DNA from: Methanomicrobia archaeon LH_S13
GTDB lineage: Archaea; Halobacteriota; Syntropharchaeia; Alkanophagales; Methanospirareceae
DNA length: 10,040 nt
NCBI GenBank assembly: GCA_023659785.1
Contig: JAGXOR010000040.1
Span: 1 to 10,040 of the forward strand
Direction: 5' to 3'
Part shown: piece after piece, positions 1 through 7,828 of the stretch
How the letters are laid out: every line of letters starts with the position of its first letter
How positions within the stretch are numbered: position 1 is the stretch's first letter
Notes under the pieces: generated by a model
What the model saw: only the letters and a program-made list of their open reading frames with translations
What the model was told of the DNA's origin: nothing
Databases searched by the model: none
Position numbers and translations under genes: made by a program

Positions 1-2
1 TT

Positions 3-41
3 GATAGCATCATACGAAGAGGTTTGAAACAAAATGGTTGA
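3..41 (+). CDS. Possible 3' end of an upstream gene (rpoH expected by synteny)
   Basis: Only the last dozen codons would be inside the window. In this frame the sequence reads DSIIRRGLKQNG and stops at 39-41, overlapping the rpoB start. Another open frame, read from base 1, ends LIASYEEV with a stop at 25-27. RNA polymerase subunit H normally lies immediately upstream of rpoB in archaea, so one of these two is probably its C-terminus. The visible residues are too few to recognise RpoH or to choose between the frames, so the call rests on gene order. Confidence 0.25.
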   Translation, partial: DSIIRRGLKQNG

Positions 42-3000
42 ATCTCATAACCTGTTAGACCGGAGTGTTCTTTCAAAAGCATATTTTAAGAGGGAAAAAA
101 TAGCACAGCATCAGCTCGATTCATTCAATTATTTCCTCGAGGAGGGCATGCAAAAAATAGTAGACGAGCAATCGTATGCAGAAACTTCCATTGGTGGCGA
201 AGAAGACGGAAAGGGGAAATATAAACGAGGCGTGAAGTTCGGTAAAATACGCGTGGGTGAACCCAAAGCAAGAGAAGCAGATGGCTCTTACGAAAGAATT
301 TTCCCTTCACCGGCGAGATTACGAAATTTAAACTACTCTGCTCCCGTATATTTAGGAATACAGTTGGTGAAGAAATACGAAATCGGTGAGATAGAAGAGG
401 AAGAAGAGGAAAAAGAAATCGAAATCGGTGAGCTCCCAATCATGCTGAAATCAAAAAGATGTAACCTTTACGGGCTTTCAGATGAAGAATTGAAAAGAAT
501 AGCTGGTGAAGACCCTCTCGAGCCAGGGGGCTATTTCATCATAAATGGCTCAGAGCATGTGATAATAACACTGGAAGACCTCGCACCAAACAGGATATTC
601 GTAAATTTTGAGGAGAAATACGGGAATAAAAATGTGGTTGCTAAGGTCTTTTCCCTTAAGCACGGATTCAGAGTCCCGATAAGGGTAGAAATAAGTAAAA
701 AAGGCATACTTGAGGTTTCTTTTCCCGCTGTTGGGCGGAAAATAGAGTTTGTGACACTTATGCGAGCTTTAGGACTTGAAAGTGACGAAGAGATAATAAA
801 AGCAGTTTCGGATGACCCAAAAATAGGAAGATACATTCGCGAGAACATAGAAGAGAGCGAGATACACACAAAAGAAGAAGCTATGGGTAAATTGGGTCGT
901 AAAGTTGCACCCACGCAGGCGAAGGAGTACAGAGAAAGACGCATTAATTATATCTTCGACCGTTATTTCCTTCCTCATCTTGACAACTGTATAGCGAAGG
1001 CGCATTTCATTGGAAGAATGGCAGGGGCATGTTATGAACTTTCTTTGGGAAGGAGAAGCGAAGATGATAAAGATCATTATGCAAATAAAAGGCTAAAACT
1101 CGCAGGAGACCTGATGGAAGACCTTTTCAGGGTTTCTTTTACCAGATTGGTACGTGACATGAGGTATCAATTGGAGCGCGCAAATATGCGAAGTCGAAAA
1201 CTGAAGCTTGTGACTGCAATTCGATCTGATGTGCTTACTGAACGAATATTGCATGCATTGGCAACCGGGAATTGGGTAGGTAATAGAGCAGGTGTGTCCC
1301 AATTGCTGGAAAGGAGCAATTATGTAGCTACGTTGAGCCATCTGAGAAGGATAATTTCTCCTCTTTCGAGAGCGCAGCCCCACTTCGAAGCTCGTGATTT
1401 ACACCCCACGCAATGGGGGAAAATTTGTCCAACTGAGACCCCTGAAGGTCCCAATTGTGGATTGGTGAAGAATTTCTCACAGATGGTTGAATTATCCGTA
1501 GGAGAAGGTCATGAGAACTTTAAAAATACTTTATCTGAACTTGGTGTTATCCCTCCTGCTCTGTCTTTGCAAATAAATGCTGAAAACAGGACCCGCGTGT
1601 TCGTAAATGGAGATTTCATCGGCTTCTCGACCGAGCCGGAGAAATTTGTGGAGCTGGTGAGAAGGAAGAGAAGGAAGGGTGAAATATCCTCTCAACTGAA
1701 CATTACCTATTACAGGGATAGGAGAGATATAATAATAAATTCTGACAGGGGAAGGGCGAGAAGACCGGTTATAATAGTGGAAAATGGAATATCTTTGGTT
1801 ACAGAATCGCACATCGAGAAACTGAGAAAAGGCGAAATGGAGTTTGAAGATTTGGTAAAAACCGGCGTGATAGAGTATCTGGATGCAGAAGAAGAGGAGA
1901 ATGCACTGATAGCATTAAACGAAATTGATTTAACAAAAGCAGATGGAGATGAATATACGCATCTGGAAGTAGACCCATCATTGCTTTTGGGCATAGTTGC
2001 AGGGCTGATACCTTATCCTGACCATAATTCCTCGCCTCGTAACACGATGGGCTGTGCTATGTTGAAGCAATCTTTAGGGCTTCCAACTGCGAATTATAAA
2101 ACTCGTGCCGATACCAGAGTACATCTTTTGCATTATCCGCAGAAGCCGATGGTAAAGACAAGGACTGCTGACCTCATTTTGCATGATAAAAGACCAGCGG
2201 GGCAGAACTTTGTCGTTGCGGTTTTAAGCTATGAAGGGTATAATATGGAAGACGCACTGATTTTAAACCGCGCTACGATAGACCGAGGATTGGGAAGAAG
2301 TCATTTCTTCAGAACCTATGAAGGAGAAGAAAGGAGGTATCCGGGAGGCGAGGAGGATAAGTTTGAGATACCGGATACGGAGATTGTAGGCGTGAGAAGC
2401 CATGATGCGTATAGCCAACTTGACGAGGATGGGATAATAAATTCGGAGATAGAAGTAGCACCAAATGATGTGTTGGTAGGGAAGACAAGCCCACCAAGGT
2501 TTTTAGAGGAAACGACAGAGCTTTTAAGCCCTTTAGAAAGAAAGGATACTTCTGTTTGTACTCGCTCTAACGAGCAGGGGGTAGTAGATTCTGTTATACT
2601 TATGGAATCAAGTAGCAGCAGGCGTTTGGCTAAGATCAGTGTTCGAGACCAGAAAATACTAGAAGTAGGTGATAAGTTTGCATCCCTGCATGGCCAGAAG
2701 GGAGTTATTGGGTTAATTGTACCTCCTGAGGATTTGCCATTTACTGAAGAAGGAATTATTCCTGATATGATTATAAATCCGCATGCTATACCTTCGAGGA
2801 TGACGGTGGGGCACGTGCTGGAAATGTTAGGCGGGAAAGTAGGCGCATTGGAAGGGAGAGACATAGACGGAACCGCTTTTTCCGGTGAGCCAGAAGAAGA
2901 TCTAAGGGAAGCACTTGTGCGTGCTGGGTTCTCCCATGCCGGTACGGAAGTGATGTATAATGGAACAACGGGAGAGAAAATAGAAGCTGATGGCTTTATC

Positions 3001-3405
3001 GGTGTCGTGTATTATCAGAAGCTATACCACTTGGTATCGACAAAGATGCATGCACGCGCAAGAGGTCCTGTGCAAATATTAACACGACAACCTACGGAGG
3101 GGAAAGCAAGAGAAGGTGGGCTTCGTTTTGGAGAGATGGAGAGAGATGTTCTCATAGGCTATGGAGCTGCGATTTCACTGAAGGACAGACTACTGGATGA
3201 GTCCGACCGGGTTGTTGAGCTGGTATGTGGGAATTGTGGTATGATTGCCTGTCGTAATATAAAAAAAGGGTCGGTGTATTGCCCAAATTGTGGTACGAAC
3301 ACAGACATATACCCAGTGGAGATGAGTTACGCGTTCAAGTTGCTACTGGATGAAATGAAAGTACTGTGCATCGCTCCGAGGTTGGAGTTAGAGGAGGCAG
3401 TGTGA
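34..3405 (+). CDS. rpoB: DNA-directed RNA polymerase subunit B (undivided)
   Basis: Second-largest subunit of archaeal RNA polymerase, the homologue of eukaryotic Rpb2 and bacterial beta; it forms one side of the DNA cleft and part of the catalytic centre. The 1123-residue chain is full length and not split into B'' and B'. Visible family motifs are YFIINGSEH (about 167-175), RDLHPTQWG (454-462), CPTETPEGPNCGLVKN (from 465), THLEVDPS with IPYPDHNSSPR, GYNMEDAL (735-742, with the acidic pair E739/D740), GDKFASLHGQKG (879-890) and TRQPTEGKAREGGLRFGEMERD. A C-terminal zinc ribbon uses C1065, C1068, C1083 and C1086. The ATG at 34 has GAGGT at 19-23, ten bases upstream, and gives the usual family N-terminus. 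The chain has an acidic Glu run near residue 120. Oddities are Leu876 and Leu885, where Pro and Arg are expected. The 3' end runs into rpoA1. Confidence 0.98.
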   Translation: MVESHNLLDRSVLSKAYFKREKIAQHQLDSFNYFLEEGMQKIVDEQSYAETSIGGEEDGKGKYKRGVKFGKIRVGEPKAREADGSYERIFPSPARLRNLNYSAPVYLGIQLVKKYEIGEIEEEEEEKEIEIGELPIMLKSKRCNLYGLSDEELKRIAGEDPLEPGGYFIINGSEHVIITLEDLAPNRIFVNFEEKYGNKNVVAKVFSLKHGFRVPIRVEISKKGILEVSFPAVGRKIEFVTLMRALGLESDEEIIKAVSDDPKIGRYIRENIEESEIHTKEEAMGKLGRKVAPTQAKEYRERRINYIFDRYFLPHLDNCIAKAHFIGRMAGACYELSLGRRSEDDKDHYANKRLKLAGDLMEDLFRVSFTRLVRDMRYQLERANMRSRKLKLVTAIRSDVLTERILHALATGNWVGNRAGVSQLLERSNYVATLSHLRRIISPLSRAQPHFEARDLHPTQWGKICPTETPEGPNCGLVKNFSQMVELSVGEGHENFKNTLSELGVIPPALSLQINAENRTRVFVNGDFIGFSTEPEKFVELVRRKRRKGEISSQLNITYYRDRRDIIINSDRGRARRPVIIVENGISLVTESHIEKLRKGEMEFEDLVKTGVIEYLDAEEEENALIALNEIDLTKADGDEYTHLEVDPSLLLGIVAGLIPYPDHNSSPRNTMGCAMLKQSLGLPTANYKTRADTRVHLLHYPQKPMVKTRTADLILHDKRPAGQNFVVAVLSYEGYNMEDALILNRATIDRGLGRSHFFRTYEGEERRYPGGEEDKFEIPDTEIVGVRSHDAYSQLDEDGIINSEIEVAPNDVLVGKTSPPRFLEETTELLSPLERKDTSVCTRSNEQGVVDSVILMESSSSRRLAKISVRDQKILEVGDKFASLHGQKGVIGLIVPPEDLPFTEEGIIPDMIINPHAIPSRMTVGHVLEMLGGKVGALEGRDIDGTAFSGEPEEDLREALVRAGFSHAGTEVMYNGTTGEKIEADGFIGVVYYQKLYHLVSTKMHARARGPVQILTRQPTEGKAREGGLRFGEMERDVLIGYGAAISLKDRLLDESDRVVELVCGNCGMIACRNIKKGSVYCPNCGTNTDIYPVEMSYAFKLLLDEMKVLCIAPRLELEEAV

Positions 3406-6400
3406 AAGAAATGAGGACGAAAAAGATAAAAGGGGTAAAATTCGGACTGCTATCACCAAAGGAGATAAGGAAGATGAGTGCTTCGAAGATAATAACTGCT
3501 GATACTTATGGTGAAGACGGCTTTCCGATAGAGATGGGATTGGTGAACCAGTGGTTAGGGGTTATTGACCCAGGATTAAGATGCAAAACCTGTGGTGGTC
3601 GAATGGGCGAATGCCCGGGGCATTTCGGACACATCGAGCTTGCTGCACCCGTTATACACATAGGATATGCTAAGTTGATATACCGGATACTAAATGCGAC
3701 GTGCAGGAAGTGTGGCAGGGTTTTGCTGAGAGAAGCATATTTTTTGTTCTCAGTCTCCGATGTGGAGTTAGAATCAGACTTGAAACGCGAGGTTATCTCG
3801 GAAAAATGGCACAAAAAATTCAGTGACAACGATATTTCACTTCCGAGTAATGTTAGTGTTGCAAAAGAGAAAAATGATGAATGGGTAATAACAGGTGAAA
3901 AAATGTTCATTATCAGGAAAGAGAATAAAAAGCTAAACATTTATGATGCAGGCGAAAAAAGGAGTTTTTTAAGAGAAATAGAGCTGCAAAGAGAGAAGCA
4001 AGTAGGTATTGGCGAAGCAGTGAAGCGTGTCTTCAAAGAAGCAGCGAAAAGCAGTGTATGTCCCTATTGCGGCGACTATTTGTTCAGCATTAATGCAGGG
4101 GGGGAATTAGAAAACAGCTTAAATAAATGTCTTATGTCGAAAAAATTAAAGAAGATATTCGAAACTGGAGGACACTTACTTTCTAAAAATCCCTCTGTTA
4201 TAAAGGAAATAGACAATAGATGGCTGATAACTGATAAGAATAAGATTTCATATATCGTCAAAAAAGGAGATAATAAGCTAAATATTCACTGCGGTACCCC
4301 TCAAAAGGACATAAAATATGAGAAGCCCACTACTTATATGGAAATAGGTGGAGAAGAGAGAGAGAAAAAGCGTAGATTAATGCCTACTGATGTAAGAGAG
4401 CGACTTGAAAGAATACCCGATGAAGATATAGCTCTTTTCGGAATGAACCCGAAAAATGCAAGACCCGAGTGGATGGTTCTTACTGTATTGCCCGTTCCTC
4501 CAGTAACCGTAAGACCTTCTATCACGTTAGAGAGTGGACAACGAAGCGAGGACGACCTCACACACAAATTGGTAGATATAATAAGGATAAACCAGAGATT
4601 TATGGATAATAGAGATGCAGGTGCGCCACAATTGATAATAGAGGATTTATGGGAACTTCTTCAATATCACGTAAGCACATATTACGATAATAAAATTCTT
4701 AGGCTACCACCTGCGAGGCATAGGAGTGGTAGACCTCTTAAGGCGATGACGCAGCGATTAAAAGGTAAGGAGGGCAGGTTTAGAGGTTCGTTATCAGGCA
4801 AAAGGGTGAATTTCTCCGCCCGAACGGTTATATCTCCTAACCCTAATATAGATATAGACGAAGTTGGCGTTCCCGAAGGGATAGCAAAAGAGTTGACAAT
4901 CGGCGTTAACGTGACTGAAAGAAACCTCGACCTCATGAAAGAGGTAGTAAGAAATGGGAGAAAACATCCGGGTGCGAATTATGTGAGAAGAACAGATGGT
5001 AGAAAGGTAAAAGTAACAGAAAGTAATTACGAGGTGTTAGCAGAAGAGGTTGACCTTGGATGGAAAGTGGAAAGGCATATCCGTGATGGTGACATCGTGT
5101 TGTTCAACAGACAGCCCTCTCTGCATAGAGTGAGCATAATGGCACATTACGTACGTGTGATGCCAGGTAAGACATTCAGGTTAAATCCTGCGGTTTGTCC
5201 ACCTTACAATGCTGATTATGATGGTGACGAGATGAACCTTCATGTATTGCAAACTGAAGAGGCAAGGGCGGAAGCGAAGATTCTGTTGGCAGTGCAGCAT
5301 AACATAATATCACCCAGATTTGGCAGACCTATTATAGGAGGTATCCACGATTGTGTTACGGGTTTATTTTTACTTACATGGACGAAAAGGAAGTTTAAGC
5401 ACAAAGAAGCGCTGGAAATATTGAAGGGGATAGATATAGATGATTTAGGAGAGCCTACGGGAACCTTTAAGTCTCCCTCGGGTACTGACATTGAAGTCCC
5501 TTACTGGACCGAGAAGCAAATATTTAGCATGATATTACCCTCGGGATTGAATTTACAATTTCAGGGGAAGGCCGGCGATGTTATAATAAGAGGAGGGGAA
5601 TTAATAAGTGGTGTAATAGATGAAGCAGCGATAGGCTCGTTTAAAGGGAGAATAATTGACAAAGTCTTCAGACAATACGGTGAAGAAGCTACGAAAAGGT
5701 TTATAAATGACAGTTTCCGGTTAGCCATTAATTATATCCTGCGAGTCGGCTTTAGCTTTGGTATAAGCGATGAGGATATACCAGTAGAAGGGAAGAAGCA
5801 GATAAGAGAAGAGGCAGTGCATGGAGCTGAGCTCAAAGTTGAGGAATTGATAAGGGCGTATGAAGCAGAAGAACTTGAAGGATTACCTGGAAGGTCATTG
5901 GAGGAGACATTGGAACTATTAATAATGCAGGAACTTGGTCGAGCAAGAGAGGAAGCTGGGGAGATTGCCGAGAGGGAGCTTGGAATGGAAAATGCGGGTG
6001 TGCTTATGGCAAAGTCCGGAGCACGCGGCTCTATTCTTAATTTAACGCAAATGGCTGCCTGCGTAGGTCAACAATCTGTCCGGGGGGAAAGGATAAGCCG
6101 GGGGTATCAGGGGAGAACATTGCCACACTTTAAACCCGGTGATCGCAGTGCAAATGCTCACGGCTTCGTAAGAGCATCTTTTAAAGATGGTTTATCTCCT
6201 ACTGAATACTTTTTCCACGCTGTTGGAGGGAGAGAAGCATTAGTGGATACTGCAGTCCGCACTTCTCAGAGTGGATACTTCCAGAGGCGGCTTATCAACG
6301 CTTTACTAGACCTTGAAGTAAAGAATGACGAAACTGTTAGAGAAACGAGGAATACAGTCGTGCAATTTAAATACGGTGAAGATGGCGTGGACCCTTCAAA

Positions 6401-6455
6401 AGGTGAGTATGGAAAAGCTGTGGATGTAGACGAAATAATAAGAGAGGTAATATGA
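3402..6455 (+). CDS. rpoA1: DNA-directed RNA polymerase subunit A'
   Basis: N-terminal two thirds of the largest subunit (Rpb1/beta' homologue); it carries the clamp, the catalytic Mg-binding loop and the bridge helix. From the GTG at 3402 it is 1017 residues, against roughly 870-890 usual for archaeal A'. In order: clamp zinc site CKTCGGRMGECPGHFGH (C61, C64, C71, H74/H77); a second zinc site whose halves are CRKCG (101-105) and CPYCG (220-224); the family segment RLKGKEGRFRGSLSGKRVNF; FNRQPSLHR; the metal loop NADYDGDEMN with D605, D607 and D609; and the bridge helix GLSPTEYFFHAVGGREALVD near 930-949. The extra length is two related inserts after the two zinc half-sites. The GTG start overlaps the rpoB stop (GTGA), with GAGGAGG at 3391-3397; an ATG at 3411 is the alternative. 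The chain ends where A' normally ends, so the A'/A'' split is ordinary. Confidence 0.96.
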   Translation: MKEMRTKKIKGVKFGLLSPKEIRKMSASKIITADTYGEDGFPIEMGLVNQWLGVIDPGLRCKTCGGRMGECPGHFGHIELAAPVIHIGYAKLIYRILNATCRKCGRVLLREAYFLFSVSDVELESDLKREVISEKWHKKFSDNDISLPSNVSVAKEKNDEWVITGEKMFIIRKENKKLNIYDAGEKRSFLREIELQREKQVGIGEAVKRVFKEAAKSSVCPYCGDYLFSINAGGELENSLNKCLMSKKLKKIFETGGHLLSKNPSVIKEIDNRWLITDKNKISYIVKKGDNKLNIHCGTPQKDIKYEKPTTYMEIGGEEREKKRRLMPTDVRERLERIPDEDIALFGMNPKNARPEWMVLTVLPVPPVTVRPSITLESGQRSEDDLTHKLVDIIRINQRFMDNRDAGAPQLIIEDLWELLQYHVSTYYDNKILRLPPARHRSGRPLKAMTQRLKGKEGRFRGSLSGKRVNFSARTVISPNPNIDIDEVGVPEGIAKELTIGVNVTERNLDLMKEVVRNGRKHPGANYVRRTDGRKVKVTESNYEVLAEEVDLGWKVERHIRDGDIVLFNRQPSLHRVSIMAHYVRVMPGKTFRLNPAVCPPYNADYDGDEMNLHVLQTEEARAEAKILLAVQHNIISPRFGRPIIGGIHDCVTGLFLLTWTKRKFKHKEALEILKGIDIDDLGEPTGTFKSPSGTDIEVPYWTEKQIFSMILPSGLNLQFQGKAGDVIIRGGELISGVIDEAAIGSFKGRIIDKVFRQYGEEATKRFINDSFRLAINYILRVGFSFGISDEDIPVEGKKQIREEAVHGAELKVEELIRAYEAEELEGLPGRSLEETLELLIMQELGRAREEAGEIAERELGMENAGVLMAKSGARGSILNLTQMAACVGQQSVRGERISRGYQGRTLPHFKPGDRSANAHGFVRASFKDGLSPTEYFFHAVGGREALVDTAVRTSQSGYFQRRLINALLDLEVKNDETVRETRNTVVQFKYGEDGVDPSKGEYGKAVDVDEIIREVI
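3702..3953 (+). repeat. Internal protein repeat, copy 1, within RpoA1 (zinc half-site plus insert)
   Basis: Residues 101-184 of A'. The copy starts at CRKCG, passes through FLFS and enters an inserted module (L123 onward) that ends with W-V-I-T, a hydrophobic strand and KKLNIYDAG. It aligns without gaps over 42 residues (L123-T164) with copy 2 (L236-T277), with 16 identities by my count. The next 18 to 20 residues also match around a 2-residue gap. The DNA has diverged, so the duplication is old. Confidence 0.75.
4059..4295 (+). repeat. Internal protein repeat, copy 2, within RpoA1 (zinc half-site plus insert)
   Basis: Residues 220-298 of A'. The copy starts at CPYCG, passes through YLFS and then the second inserted module, ending with W-L-I-T, a hydrophobic strand and NKLNIHCG. 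After it the chain returns to the ordinary A' sequence (YEKPTTY, then RLMPTDVRERLERIPDED). A linker of about 35 residues (185-219) separates it from copy 1. Confidence 0.75.
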
Positions 6456-6477
6456 GCAGAAGAAGGAGTATAGACAG

Positions 6478-7827
6478 ATGGAGCTAAGAGCAACGGTGGA
6501 AGAGGAAGTAGCAAGAGAATTGACGAGGATGGGGGTAGAGGGAGGAATAGCAGAACTAATAAAAGGAGAGTTTATACCGGCAGGGCTAACTGCTGAGTTC
6601 GATGAACTATTAGAGATGCAAGTCGGGGAGGCATATGCCGAAGATATAATAAGGATGCTGGGAAGAGGAGAGGAGGGAGAAGTAAAGCTCGGAGATATAG
6701 AGGTAAAAGTGGATAAAAGCGAGTTATCGGGGAAAATAAAAGAAGAATTGAAAACGAAGTTAAGGGATGTGAGAATGAAGTTAAGCGAGGAAAAACTGGA
6801 TGCAATTTTAAAGAAAGCGGAGGAGAAGTACGAAGAAGCGAAGGTGGAACCTCGGGAAGCTGTTGGAATAGTTGCAGCACAGTCTATTGGCGAACCCGGA
6901 ACACAGATGACGCTGCGGACTTTCCATTATGCCGGTGTCGGTGCGATATATATAACGCTTGGTTTACCTCGAATAATAGAAATAGTAGATGCGAGAAAAA
7001 AACCCTCTACACCTGCAATGAAGATAAAGTTAGCGGGAGAGTATGCATTAGATAGAAACAAGGCAAGGGAGTTGGCAACGGAAATAGAAGAAACTTATAT
7101 AAGAGATATAAAAAGCAAAATAGAATCATCCACAGAGGATATGTGTGTGTGGGTTTCGCTAAAGGAAAAGGAATTGGAGAGAAAGTTTATCAAAAGAGAG
7201 GAAATAGAAGAAAAGATAAAGGAAGTAGGAAAGGATGTGCTCGTGGAAACGATGGAAGATGGCAAATTGCGAATACACGTGAAAAGGATGTCCTTTCACG
7301 AGTTGTTAAAGCTTGAGAAGGACCTGTCAGACAAGCTGGTGAAAGGGATAGAAGGAATAAAAAGGGCAATCGTGAGGAGAGACGCGGATGGGGAATATAT
7401 GCTGTACACGGAAGGCTCGGCATTGAAAAAGGTGCGTAGGATGGAAGGCGTGGATTTCAGTAGAACAACAACGAATAACATATCAGAAATAGTTGATGTT
7501 TTTGGCATAGAAGCAGCTCGTAATGTGATAATCAAGGAGATGATGGACACATTAGAGGAGCAAGGATTGGATGTGGATGCCCGTCATGTAACGTTAATTG
7601 CAGATGCGATGACAATGGATGGGGAAGTGAAGTCGATAGGGAGGCATGGATTAGCGGGAGGGAAAGTTTCAGCTCTCTCAAGAGCCGCTTTTGAGGTCAC
7701 AGTAGACAATCTGCTGGGGGCTGCTATGTACGGAGAAACGGATGAGTTAAAAGGCGTTACAGAGAACGTGATTGTGGGACAGCCTATAAAATTGGGAACA
7801 GGAGCAATAGAATTAGTGGCGAGGTAA
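6478..7827 (+). CDS. rpoA2: DNA-directed RNA polymerase subunit A''
   Basis: C-terminal third of the largest subunit; with A' it completes the Rpb1/beta' homologue and supplies the trigger loop. The conserved part begins at VEPREAVGIVAAQSIGEPGT (residues 123-142) and continues through QMTLRTFHYAG with the trigger-loop His150. It then has LGLPRIIEIVDARK, a charged variable region (about 190-300), TTTNNISEIVDVFGIEAARN, and the C-terminal DARHVTLIADAMTMDG and GGKVSALSRAAFEVT segments. It is 449 residues, longer than the usual 380-400, because about 122 residues precede VEP. The ATG at 6478 is the only reasonable start: an in-frame stop lies at 6448-6450 and AAGGAG (6463-6468) sits 9 nt upstream. 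Tyr158 replaces the Asn usually found just after the trigger loop. It lies 22 nt after rpoA1 and 1 nt before rpl30e. Confidence 0.97.
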   Translation: MELRATVEEEVARELTRMGVEGGIAELIKGEFIPAGLTAEFDELLEMQVGEAYAEDIIRMLGRGEEGEVKLGDIEVKVDKSELSGKIKEELKTKLRDVRMKLSEEKLDAILKKAEEKYEEAKVEPREAVGIVAAQSIGEPGTQMTLRTFHYAGVGAIYITLGLPRIIEIVDARKKPSTPAMKIKLAGEYALDRNKARELATEIEETYIRDIKSKIESSTEDMCVWVSLKEKELERKFIKREEIEEKIKEVGKDVLVETMEDGKLRIHVKRMSFHELLKLEKDLSDKLVKGIEGIKRAIVRRDADGEYMLYTEGSALKKVRRMEGVDFSRTTTNNISEIVDVFGIEAARNVIIKEMMDTLEEQGLDVDARHVTLIADAMTMDGEVKSIGRHGLAGGKVSALSRAAFEVTVDNLLGAAMYGETDELKGVTENVIVGQPIKLGTGAIELVAR

Positions 7828-7828
7828 G

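Noticed and set aside
2316..2864. A 182-codon minus-strand reading frame inside rpoB
   Set aside because: It is fully antisense to a highly conserved part of RpoB and has no recognisable protein features or start signals.
3366..3401. Earlier GTG start for rpoA1 at 3366
   Set aside because: It would place 12 extra codons inside rpoB. The GAGGAGG at 3391-3397 and the family N-terminus (KKIKGVKFGLLSPKEIRK) point to GTG 3402 or ATG 3411.
3404..3411. Possible frameshift or fusion between rpoB and rpoA1
   Set aside because: The RpoB zinc ribbon and C-terminus are complete and A' starts normally. This is an ordinary 4-nt overlap.
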